Shown here: one piece after another, positions 11,001 to 23,000 of the stretch | Numbering within the stretch: the stretch's first letter is position 1 | Layout of the letters: every line of letters starts with the position of its first letter | DNA from: Eublepharis macularius | Lineage: Eukaryota; Chordata; Lepidosauria; Squamata; Eublepharidae | Direction: 5' to 3' | Assembly: GCF_028583425.1 (NCBI RefSeq) | Contig: NC_072807.1 | Location: 36,399,001-36,463,000 of the forward strand | Length of the DNA stretch: 64,000 bases | Notes under the pieces: model-generated | The model's input: the letters and a program-made list of their open reading frames with translations, nothing else | Databases searched by the model: none | What the model was told of the DNA's origin: nothing | Made by a program: the position numbers and the translations under genes

Positions 11001-14000
11001 TCTTTTCCTTGTGTAATCTTGTTTATGTCTTTCGTTTAGATGATGCTTGTTTTTGTTATGTTTGAATTTTTTTTTTTTAAAAAAAAAAGACTTATTGGAA
11101 GTAAAAGAACTGCACATCATGTTTCGATTTGAGGCATCGAAGCAGGCCAGACCAATCACTTGGCAGCTTCTTCTAACTAGCTTTATTCTAGTGGTTACAG
11201 TGTTGGATTCGGATCTGGGAAGCCCAGGTTCGAATCCCCACTCTGCCAGGGAAACTTGCTAGGTGAACTTGGGGCAGTCATGCACTCTCAGGGCCAAGCT
11301 ACAAGTGACAAATGACACTTGAACGGCAAGTGTATTTCTCCCTGTTCACTTGCCCTCTACTCAATCCACTTGCCAGGCAAGTGTCTTTCGTCATGTGTAG
11401 CTTGGCCCTGAGTCTAACCTACCTTGCAGGGCTTGTTGGGAGGATAAAATAAGAGGAGGGGAGAATGTTGTAAGTTATTTGGGTTCCTATTGTAGAAGAT
11501 AAGTGAGATATGAATGAAGTAAATAAATAAAAGAAGTTGTACATAGTATGGGGCAGGGGACTCTGAATTTTATTAATTTATAGAACAGGTTTCAAATAGG
11601 GATGATCGATAGATACCACATTGTACAAAACAACTGCTTGTTTTTTAGCCTCTGTCTGGACCATATCTGCCAATGGGTTGGTCAACTTGAGGACAGATCC
11701 AAGCTGCTCCCAGACTCCAGTAACAGTTCATGAAATGTTCCTAGACTCTGTCGAGAAATATGGATCTCTCAATGCGATGGCCAGCAGGAAGAACGGGAAA
11801 TGGGAAAAGATCACCTTTCTGGAATATTACAATCTCTCTCGGAAAGCAGCCAAAAGCTTCCTCAAGGTAAAGGTTTGGAACATGAAGTGGCAAAAACAAA
11901 AAAATCGCGCACCCCTTCCAATAGCTTTTGTGTGGCACCTGTCCATCTCAAGGCGTAAGAACTTTGCAAGAGATTGCCCCACTGCCATAGGACAAAATAG
12001 CAAAGAGTCCAGTAGCACCTTTAAGACTAACCAACTTTATTGTAGCATAAGCTTTCAAGAACCACAGCTCTGTTCATCAATAGTAAAGAGTCCAATAGCA
12101 CCTTTAAGACTAACCAACTTTATTGTAGCATAAGCTTTCGAGAACCACAGCTCTCTTCATCAATAGCAAAGAGTCCAGTAGCATCTTTAAGACTAACCAG
12201 CTTCACTGTAGCATAAGCTTTCGAGAACCACAGAGAGTCCAGTAGCACCTTTAAGACTAACCAACTTTATTGTAGCATAAGCTTTTGAGAACCACAGCAT
12301 CAGATGCAAGGGTCTGCCATAGGGCAGACTCATCTGTCTTCTGCTTCACTAGCCTGCTGTACACATGAAACAAGAACGAGGCAGCCAAATCTGATGTGGG
12401 TTGCCCTGCAGTTTTTGTGCACTGCAAGAAGAAAACTAGCATTTCAGGATGAAGGTTCGCCCTGTTGTGCTAGCTGTCTACTTGCGGGGAGATGATTGTC
12501 CAAGGGAGCATTCAAAAATGTCATCCCTGTTTGTTTCAGTCTGAAATGGTTCATTCCATTGGGCTACGCCAGCACTCTATGCCACCTTGTTCCTACATGT
12601 AGATCCAGTCTAAGCTCTGCCTTTTTATAGTCATCCAAACACACTGTCCTAAGTTTCTAAGTAGAAGGCAGTGGCAGGTGTATTCTCAAATCTCCCCTTT
12701 CCTAGTTTCTGCGTTTCTAAAAAAATGATCCTTTTGAAGGGAGATGATGGGGTTAGAACTTGGGACCTTCTGTATGCAAAACAGGAGTTCCATTACCGAG
12801 CTTAGACTTCCTCCCTTCCTGGCCTGTCCCATTTAGATACCTTTAAAGGGCATAACTAACAAATAGATGTTGCTCATTTTGCTGTTTTATCTTTTTGTGG
12901 GTGGGATCGGCTTGTGTCCTTGTCTTCCCTTCCCAAAGGACTGATTCATTTCCAGTGTCCTCTCCTCCTTTATAGCTTGGCCTTGAACGATTCCACGGTG
13001 TAGCGATAGTCGGGTTCAATTCTGCAGAGTGGTTCATTTTGGCAGTGGGAGCTGTTTTTGCAGGGTAAGGCATGCTTGAGTTGTGCTACATCTAGTGACT
13101 AACTTATTTTTATTTGACTCTTTTCCTCCTGCAGTGACAGGGAGGAATGAATCCCCTGTTCGCATTCTCTCTTCTCCTGTGTTTGAGATCTTTTGAGCAT
13201 GTCAAATGATATTTTAATGCATTAAAGGGTTTTAAAGGTGTATGAGGCCTGTGGCTGAGATTGGCTGAGCTGCCCTGATGTCACAGAGGGTCAGAGCAGG
13301 CAGACTGTTATTGGCTAAGCTGTTCAGATCCTAAGGACCTCATTGGCTGAGCTGCTGTGATAGACAAGGGAAGACAGAAGATCCTAGAAGGTAGCAGACA
13401 AAGAGAGGAAAGACAGTAAAGAGAACTTTCACACAGGGGCACCCATTAAAATGAATGGACAGTAGATATGGGAAATGCAAAAGATTGTAAGTCTTCACAT
13501 ATCATATTGTTAATTTGTGGAATTCACGCCACAAGATGTAGTGCTATCCACTCCTTTAGAGGTTTCTTAAAGGGAATTAGATACATTCATGGAGGATAGA
13601 TCTATCAATGGCTGTTTGTGCTGATGGCTAAATGGAAACTCCATGTTCAGAGGCAGTATAACTTTGAATGCAAGTTGCTGGGGGGGGGGCAATCACAGAG
13701 GGAAGGTTTTACCTTTGTGCCCACCTTGTGGGCCTGCCATAGCAACTAGTTGACCCCAGTTGGAAATAAGTCTTTAGGCCAGAGGGTCAAACTAGGAAAG
13801 TAATGTTGGAAGAAGTGTCCGAAAGAGTCCATATATGATGGGGCATTTTTCACTTTTTAAAAAAATAGTTCTTTTCCTCCCTTCCACAGTGGAATAGTGA
13901 CAGGAATCTACACAACCAGTTCTCCAGAGGCCTGCCACTATATCGCTCACGACTGCCAAGCAAATATCATTGTGGTAGAAAACCAGAAGCAACTGGATAA

Positions 14001-17000
14001 AATAACGCAGGTAGGAGGAGATCGCTTCTGTCCAAAGACTGAACCTCGATGTTGCACAGTTAAAGTTATTGAAAACGTTCCTGAAACTCTGAGAACCACC
14101 CTTCTTTAAAGTTGCAAGTTAGAATCATAGATTTATAGGGTTGGAAGGTACCTCTAGGGTCATCTAGTCCAACCCCCTGCATAATGCAGGAAATTCATAA
14201 CTACCCCCCCTCTCATGACTGCCCCACTGACCCCTGCTCCATGCCCAGAAGATGGCAAAACACCTCTAGGATCTCTAGCCAAACTGGCTTGGGAAAAATT
14301 GCTTCCTGACCCTAAAGTGGCAATCGGCATCATACTGGGCGTGTAAGAAGGGGCCAAGAGAACTAAGCACAGATGTAACCCTTCCTGCCCTCCCTCTCAT
14401 GCTCTGCCTGGGTTCACAGAATCAGCATTGCTGTCAGATGGCCATCTAGCCTCTGCTTAAAAACTTCCCCCAAGAAGGAGAGCCCACCACCTACTGGGGA
14501 AGCCATGTCCACTGAGGGACGGCTTTAACTGTCTGGAAGTTCTTCCTAATGTTTAGCTGAAAACTCTTTTGATTTAATTTCAAGCTGTTGGTTCTGGTCC
14601 GACCTTCTGGGGCAGTGGAAAACAACTCCAGGCCATCCTCTATATGACAGCCCTTCAAGTACTTGAAGATGGTTATCATATCACCTCTCAGTCGTCTCCT
14701 GTCCAGGCTAAACATACCGAGCTCCTTCAACCTTTCCTCATAGGACTTGGTCTCCCAAAACTCTGAGTTTTTGCATTTGCTTCAAAATCCTGTGTTCATA
14801 GGTGGTTGAGAAATGGACTGAATGCACCTAGGCTACCTTGATTATCTGCTAAAATCTAAAAATGCAACCAAGTTATATCCGCTATATGTGATTTGCTTCA
14901 TAGATCTGGCATCGTCTGCCACACTTGAAAGCAGTTGTGATGTACAAGGATTCTGTGCTGGAGAAACGTCCCAATTTATACATGGTATGTACAAACAAAA
15001 GAACCATATTAATTGTTCTACTTTATTTGAGCATTTCCCCCTTACCATCATGGAAAATCTGGATGCAGATAAAAGCGCTTTGGAAAATCTTTCCTCCCGA
15101 TCCTGATTTCTGATATTGAAAGATTCTCTTTCTCCACCCCATGCATTGTTTTATAAACCTCGGTTGTATCCCTCGCCACATTGGTTGTCCTTTTTTTCTA
15201 CACTGGAAAAAAAATCTTGTGGGCTAGAATTCATTTTTTTCAGATAAAAATCTTACTTCTGTCACCTGCTTCTTTTCCTGTAAGATGGACGAATTCATGC
15301 AACTGGGCAACGAAGTTCTAGACGAAGATCTTGATGCAATTATTAGCTCCCAAAAGCCGAATCAGTGCTGCGTATTGATCTATACTTCTGGAACAACCGG
15401 GAAGCCCAAAGGAGCTATGCTGAGTCATGATAATGTATGTATTTCCAGACGCTCTGTAGTTAGTAGCCATATCAAAACACAAAGACGGTCCACGTTTGGT
15501 GCCTGGCTTTTTAAACAGATGGGATCCGGTCACGTATCGGCAAACCCGTCTTAAGAGACGGCAATGTTTCTAAAATGAACGTGTTGCAAAAATAGCAAGG
15601 TCCATTTAGCTAAGCAAGCAAGAGCAGCAATATCTGGATTTCCTAGCTGAGAGTACCTTTCTCCCCTGCTCCAAATGCTACTTGTGGGGTTATCCCCACG
15701 GGAAACAGCAAAGCAACCTTCCCCCCTCCCCGTGACCCGATGTCTGGATCTTGTTGAACCAGAGTTGGAGGAACATTTTGTATTCAGCTTTGTCTTATCT
15801 GTACAAGATTTTGCTGAGAACCTCCAGAACATTTTATAATTAATGTGATATTCACCAGTTTCAAATATTTTCCCAAACAGCCAAATTTGGGGGCGAGAAA
15901 GGAGGAAGCCCCACCTAAAGGAATTGCTTTTGTGCAGTTCTTTTTCAATGAAGGGGCAACTAAGGATAGTGTTTTGGTGAACGAGAAGGGACTGCTTGGA
16001 TTTTGCCAAAATGCATTGGGTCTGAACCTGGTGGCACTTTCCATTACAACCTCCACCCCCCACGTCCGGATAACGGATACTGGATGCGAAGTTAGGATCT
16101 GTTCTGTTCTCTGGCAAGAATTTTGGGTCTGGATCATCAAGCTATTCTCGGGCTGTTTGTTCACAGGCAGGCTATTTTTAATGTGGCCCTCACCCTGGAA
16201 AATATCCTTCCCTTGCATCTGTCCTGAGATCCACTTTGTTAAAAGATGTTCCCCTTCATCTGAAACTAAGTTCTGAGTGGCATCAAATGCTTATCCCCCC
16301 ATCTGCTCTTTGACGCATCCGTGGGATGACGTGGAAAGGCAAATTTAGGCACTTTGGAGATGCCGAACCCGCTCTGCCCTGTTCCTTTCTTGATATTCTC
16401 CTGTCCCCGCCTGACCTCTGCTTTAGATTGGCCTCTTACACCTCAAATGACACCTATCAATCATTATATTGTTTTTTTAAAAAAATCCCACTCCTCTAAG
16501 GAACTCTGGGCAGCATATATGGTTCTCCCAGCATTTATTTTATCTTCACAACAATCTTGTGATGTAGGTGAGGATAGGCTGAGAGTGTGACTGTCCGAAC
16601 CAACTTCATGGCACAATGAAGATTTGAACTCAGACCTTCCATTCCTTATTCTGATATGCTAATCATTACGCCACTCTGGCTCATTAATATTATATTCCTA
16701 TCTCATTAGTTTACCATATGGTCTTCAATGCTGTTTACAACTCGAATTTATATTTTTACTATCCCTCTTTCTAATCTTTAGCCATCGCCATTTATCTGCT
16801 GGTTCGACTCCTGCTACTGCCACAAGCTCAGCAGGTTGTCTTAGGTCAGCCTCTCCTCTCAGCACCAGCTCCCCAGCTGCATTGTGAGGATAATAATAAC
16901 ACTGACGTTGTTCACCGCTCTGAGTAGGGCACTAATCTATCTAGAAGAGCAGTATATAAGCACAGTTATTATTACAGAGAGCTGCTTTGGCATAGTGGTT

Positions 17001-20000
17001 GGGTTGTATATCAGCACTGTGCTGGTTTGAATCCCACAACTGCAATGAGCTCAGTAGGTGGCCTTGGGTGAACCATTCCTCTCAGCCCAGCTCTCCAGCT
17101 GTATTGTGGTGATAATAATAACACTGACTTTGTTCATTGCTCTGAGTAGGCACTGATCTGTCCAGAAGAGCAGTATATAAGTGCAGTTATTATTTATTTA
17201 CTTCATTTGTAACTTGCATTTCTTCCCAATGGGAACCCAACACAGCTTTCATTGTTCTGTCTATGGGGCCAGTCCATCCTTCCCCAGCTCCTCTCCCACC
17301 ACTTCATTTTTAACTGATTACTGAAAACACAAAGAATTATCAACGTGCCTGCACTAGCAGCAGGTCCGGAAGGCAGCAGAAAGGATGTTAGCTCTATCAG
17401 GGCTCATCATGACCCAGCGGATATGTGGCCCCACTCTCAGCTTCAAAGTGAACAGGCCTGTTCCCACACTAAACTTTTTTGAATTCATCCATACAGATAA
17501 CGTGGACGTCTGCCCATGCCAGCCGAGCAGGCGACATGCAGCCCGCCGAAATCCAGCAGGAGACAATAGTCAGCTATCTTCCGCTCAGCCATATAGCGGC
17601 CCAAATATACGACCTCTGGACGGGAATCAAGTGGGGCGAGCAAGTCTACTTTGCAGAGCCAGATGCCTTGAAGGTCTTTGTGGAACGTATTGTGGAATGT
17701 ATTGCTGAAGTTGGCTTTGTGGAATGTATTGTGGAATGTATTGCTGAAGTTGGCTTTGTGGAATGTATTGTGGAATGTATTGCTGAAGATGGCTTTGTGG
17801 AATGAATTGTGGAATGTATTGCTGAAGTTGGCTTTGTGGAATGTATTGTGGAATGTATTGCTGAAGTTGGCTTTGTGGAATGTATTGTGGAATGTATTGC
17901 TGAAGTTGGCTTTGTGGAATGTATTGTGGAATGTGTTGCTGAAGTTGGCTTTGTGGAATGTATTGTGGAATGTATTGCTGAAGTTGGCTTTGTGGAATGT
18001 ATTGTGGAATGTATTGCTGAAGTTGGCTTTGTGGAACGTATTGTGGAATGTATTGCTGAAGTTGGCTTTGTGGAATGTATTGTGGAATGTATTGCTGAAG
18101 TTGGCTTTGTGGAATGTATTGTGGAATGTATTGCTGAAGATGGCTTTGTGGAATGAATTGTGGAATGTATTGCTGAAGTTGGCTTTGTGGAATGTATTGT
18201 GGAATGTATTGCTGAAGTTGGCTTTGTGGAATGTATTGTGGAATGTATTGCTGAAGTTGGCTTTGTGGAATGTATTGTGGAATGTATTGCTGAAGTTGGC
18301 TTTGTGGAATGTATTGTGGAATGTATTGTGGAATGTATTGCTGAAGTTGGCTTTGTGGAATGTATTGTGGAATGTATTGCTGAAGTTGGCTTTGTGGAAC
18401 GTATTGTGGAATGTATTGCTGAAGTTGGCTTTGTGGAATGTATTGTGGAATGTATTGCTGAAGATGGCTTTGTGGAACGTATTGTGGAATGGAAAACCAA
18501 TGTAAAGTTGGTTTTTCTCTCAAAAAAGGGTTTTGAGGAAGATGTTGCAGGAGAGTTAAGAACTCTCTCTAGATAATGATCAGATGGTGGAATATGTATC
18601 AGATGGCAGAACACGTATACTGCTCATATGGCTGCTTTGACTCCTTAACACTCTTTAAGTATCAACTTGTCAGGATGATTAAAGAATCATAGATGAGAGG
18701 CGGACAACAGGTTTTTTTTAGAAAGTTGAAGGTGGAAGGTGGAATATTGTTGGTTTTGAGAAATGGGTTTATGCAGGTTTTAAAAACAGGAACACAAAAT
18801 GAGCACTGAATCAAAAGGATGGTGTTTTTAAAGAGAGCTTTTAGCAGCTGGGAAAAATGCCTTCCATTTTGGAGATTTCTCTGGGCAACTCTCCAAAGCA
18901 GGGCTAAAGGGTTCCCCTGTTTTGGCTGGAACAAAATTCGAGTCATCATATGCAACGGAGTAAGCTTTGACTCACAAAAGCTTGTACCCTGGAAAACTGT
19001 GTTTGTTTTTAAGGTGCTACTGGATTCAAATTTTGTTCTACTACTGCAGATGAACACACAACCCTATTAATAGCAAGTAAACTGCTAATCCATGACCTAT
19101 TTGCACGCCATTACTGAACATGTTGACAAAGCTGATTGTCCACATGGAGTTGGGACACGATCATAACACTGTGTGATTCCTGATTGGTTGGGATAAGATA
19201 GAGAAAGTGAGGGTGGTGGTGCAGCCAAAACAGCGTAATACAAAGGGGGTTGAGAATTATTGGGTCGGGAATAAGGTTGTTACAATGGCTGCTTCCACAC
19301 ACATTTGATAATGCACTTCCAATGCTCTTTAGTGATCATCTGGAACTGGATTTTCGTGTGTGAAACAAAAGATCCACTTCCAAAGGATCGCTAAAGTGCA
19401 TTGAAAGTGCATTATCCAACGTGTGTGGAAACGGCTGGGATGACCCCATTTTCCTGCACAAAATGTTTGGTAGATATACATTCACAAACTTGATGTGGGC
19501 TTACATCCAAAATGAGGACTCCAGTCTGTAAAGGTAATCATGAGTATATTCATGTTTCATAGGGAGGATTGGTGGAATTGGAATTTCACCATAGACACTA
19601 TGTGATCCCTGATTGGCTGGGATAAGATAGGTCCTATAAGAAAGGTTGGCTCAGATTTGAGCTGAGACTTCAAGTTATGCCTGACTTTGGGAACGTCTTC
19701 TTGGCTTTTGCAGGGAGGCTTAGTTGATATCCTAAAGGAAGCGCTGCCTACATCTCATATGGGAGTTCCCAGGGTGTGGGAGAAAATCATGGAGAAAATC
19801 AAAGAAGTCTCTTCGCAGTCAGGATTTCTGAAGAAGAAAATGCTCTCCTGGGCCATGTCGGTCAGTTTGGAAAGAAATCTGAGCAACTCAAATAGGTACA
19901 TGTGGAAAAGCAATTAATAGCTTTGGGGGCTGCCCCCCGAAACAAGGTCAGTGATGCCAAAAGCTCGTGGCTCAACTTGCATGAGCAAAATAAGTCCTAT

Positions 20001-23000
20001 TGGCTTTTGAGATCTTGCTAGGCGTTGATGACACATTATCTTCATAACCACGAGAACTTGAAACTACTAAAAGCTAAGATTTTATCGGTCAATATAGGAT
20101 CCGGCAGCTTTTACGTATCTCTGAAACAGATGACGTTGCCTCTGAATTATTTTTGTGTCCCCCCTTCTCCTTGATGTTTCTTAGTGACTTAAAGCCCTTC
20201 CGGATGAGATTAGCAGACTCCTTGGTACTTGCCAAGATCCGCCAGGCTTTGGGATTTTCTCAGTGCCAGAAACATTTCTCCGGAGCTGCTCCTCTCCCCA
20301 CCGAAGTGATGAAGTTCTTCCTGGGTTTGAACATCCCCTTGTACGAAGCATACGGGATGAGCGAAACCACCGGTCCCCATTGCATGTCTGGGCCGTATGT
20401 TTACCGACGTCACAGGTAACGGTAGAGCTTTCTGTCGGGGACACAAACAGGCCATTGTGAAACACCGTTGTTTGTATATTACACAAACCCTTGTGTTAGC
20501 AGTGTTTCTAGGATCCAGCCATTTTCTGAAGGGGCGATGCACAAACTCACTGACTTAGAGATACAAACCATACATCAGTCTTTAGTTCAAGGAGAAAGTC
20601 ACTGCATTTTCATACTGAATCTTCTTTCCTTTCTCAAAAGCTTCCTTCTCAAGGCTGACATGCCTTATTATACATTTCTTTAAAGAATTTTGTAGCTGAT
20701 GAACCAATTAATTAAGCAAGAACACACAGAAACTTGGCGTGATTCTCACCGTAGTTTAATTACCATCTTATCCCTAAGGTGCAGCTCACCCTGAACGTGT
20801 CCTTGGATGATTTCTTTAAAAAGATATCTTCCCTTATAATGCAAAAAAGACCTGCCTGTTGGGGCCTTATCTAGTTCAGCTGTCATAGCTTCTCTCTCCC
20901 AAGAATATGGAGCAGATTAATTCAGCCGAAGCCAAGGACAAGATATTGGAAAATCTGTGATTGTGTATCCAGCATATTTTCCCTTCATAAATATTAGCCA
21001 CAGGAGGCCCCAATTTGGATTGGAACCACAGTGTGTATGTGTGTGTGTGGGGGGGGAAGTCCCTCCTATGCCATTTTCCTTATTTCAAATAGCCCTTCAA
21101 GAAGTGATCTTGGGATAATCATTAAGGTGTCTCTATGGTATAGTGGTTAGAGCATAAGACTATGATCTGGAGTATGTTGGCTGCTTTCACACATGTTGGA
21201 TAATGCAGTTTCAATGCACTTCAGCAATTGTTTGGAAGTGGATTTTCCCAAACAGTTGCAAAAGATTGCTAAAGTTCATTAAAAGTGCATTATGTGTGAA
21301 AGCAGCAGTTGATTAGAATCTCTACTGTGCCACTGAAGCTTGCTGGGTGACCTCGGGCTAATCACATGCTCTCAGCCTAACCTACCACACAGGGTTGTTC
21401 TGAAGATAAAATGAAAGTAAGGAGATCAAAGTAAGCTGCTTTAGGTCCCTACTGAGGAGAAAGGGGTCAATTCCGCATGGCTTACCTGAAGCCGGGACGT
21501 TGCGGAACATGCCGGAAAAACACGGAAGATCGCGTTTTCTCGCACGAGTTTTGTGCGACATCGCGCAAAACTCACGTGAGAAAACGCGATCTTCCACATT
21601 TTTTCCGGCATGTTCTGCAACGTCCCAGCATCAGGTAAGCCATGCGGAATCGGCCAGGAAGGGTATAAATGAGGTAAATCATAATCACCACCACCATATA
21701 TGTTTTCCATATTGCAGAGCAGTTTTGGGGGGGGAAAGCTAATTTGGGAGACAAAAATCTTTGCTTGGATCCTCCACTGACATTTGACCCTGGCTATTTC
21801 CCTTGCATTTTTCTGCCTCTGGTTGATGTTTCAATTTTTTTCAGCTGCGGCAAAGCAGTTCCGGGCTGCAAAGTAAAACTGATGAACGAGGATGCTGAAG
21901 GCAATGGGGAGATCTGCTTTTGGGGGCGGACGGTCTTTATGGGATATTTGAACATGGAGGATAAAACCAAGGAAGCCATCGATGAAGATGGCTGGCTGCA
22001 TTCTGGAGACCTTGGAAAGCTCGACAAGGACGGCTTTCTTTATGTCACCGGAAGGATCAAAGGTACCGTATGCCTTTGTTTTGTTTCACGGAGGGCTGGT
22101 GGAGTGAAAGTCCTGTGTTGTCCATCTTTGGTGTAATATTCAGAATGCAACAAGGAGTGGCCCGTTTGCTGCCAAATGTCACATGGGATGACCTCCCAGT
22201 GCCTGTTGGCTTGGCTGGATTTCACCTCGTGCTAAAATTACCTCCGACTGAATTGAATGGCATCAGCCTGGCTGTTCCGTCACTGGCTGCTCATTCCAAT
22301 TTTTTTTTTTTTTGACGTCCCAGAGCAGCTGAGTCTTCCTGATTTGGCATGGCTCATTCCATTGCCGCGATCTTGCATTGTACGCCAATGATGCAGGATC
22401 AAAACCTGCACTAGACATTTCAGAATGAGGATCTCTGAGAACTAGCAGTCTGACAAAGCTGATCCTACCGTATGCAGAGTCAACCCCCTGGTCTATCAAA
22501 CTCGGTGTTATTAGCCGATGTCAGGCAGAGAAAGATTCCCGCCCCCACTGTAACACCCATTTTTTGAAATGCTTTAACTAGAGATGCTGAGTAGAGATGG
22601 GCACAAACTAGAAAAAAATGAGCAATGTGGTTCATGGTCCGTCGCATTTCACGAACCATGAACTTTCATGAACCTGCCCTGGTTCACAAACCGGTTCATT
22701 TGGTTCGTGAAAACATCAAATCCAGGTCAGCAAATTGTCACTTCCGGACCAGCAGAAGGTCTGCAGTGACAAACCAAAAAACGAACCAAATGAACCAGCC
22801 TAAAGTTCGTGGCGGTTTGTCGAAAATGGGCTCTGATGAACCGCTGGTTCGCTAACCGTGAACCGGCCCAGTTCGTCACAAACTTTGGTTCGTATTTCAG
22901 TTCGTGCCCATCTCTAATGCTGGGGATTGAACTGGAAACCTTCTGCATGCCACGCAAAGGTTCAGCCACTAAGACATCTCCTCATATGAGGCACGTGCAA

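Larger units (their letters stand above)
21137..21690 (+). repeat. SINE carrying two nested palindromic MITEs
   Basis: SINE blocks lie at 21137-21177, 21309-21465 and 21656-21690 and join into one SINE (TGGTATAGTGGTTAGAGCAT; GAATCTCTACTGTGCCACTG; ACAGGGTTGTTCTGAAGATA; GGGTATAAATGAGGTAAAT). The gaps hold the MITEs at 21178-21308 and 21466-21655. Confidence 0.8.

Noticed and set aside
15551-16276. ORFs of 143-188 codons on both strands
   Set aside because: They shadow each other in intron 7 of ACSBG1 and show no motif or splice-compatible exon.
17674-18488. CRISPR-like array
   Set aside because: Units are contiguous without unique spacers and the genome is vertebrate; it is a minisatellite.
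17627-18614. Long ORFs (275-322 codons) on both strands across the minisatellite
   Set aside because: They come from a 39-bp unit without stops and show the same 13-residue repeat in every frame. No start context, no homology, and they overlap the ACSBG1 intron.
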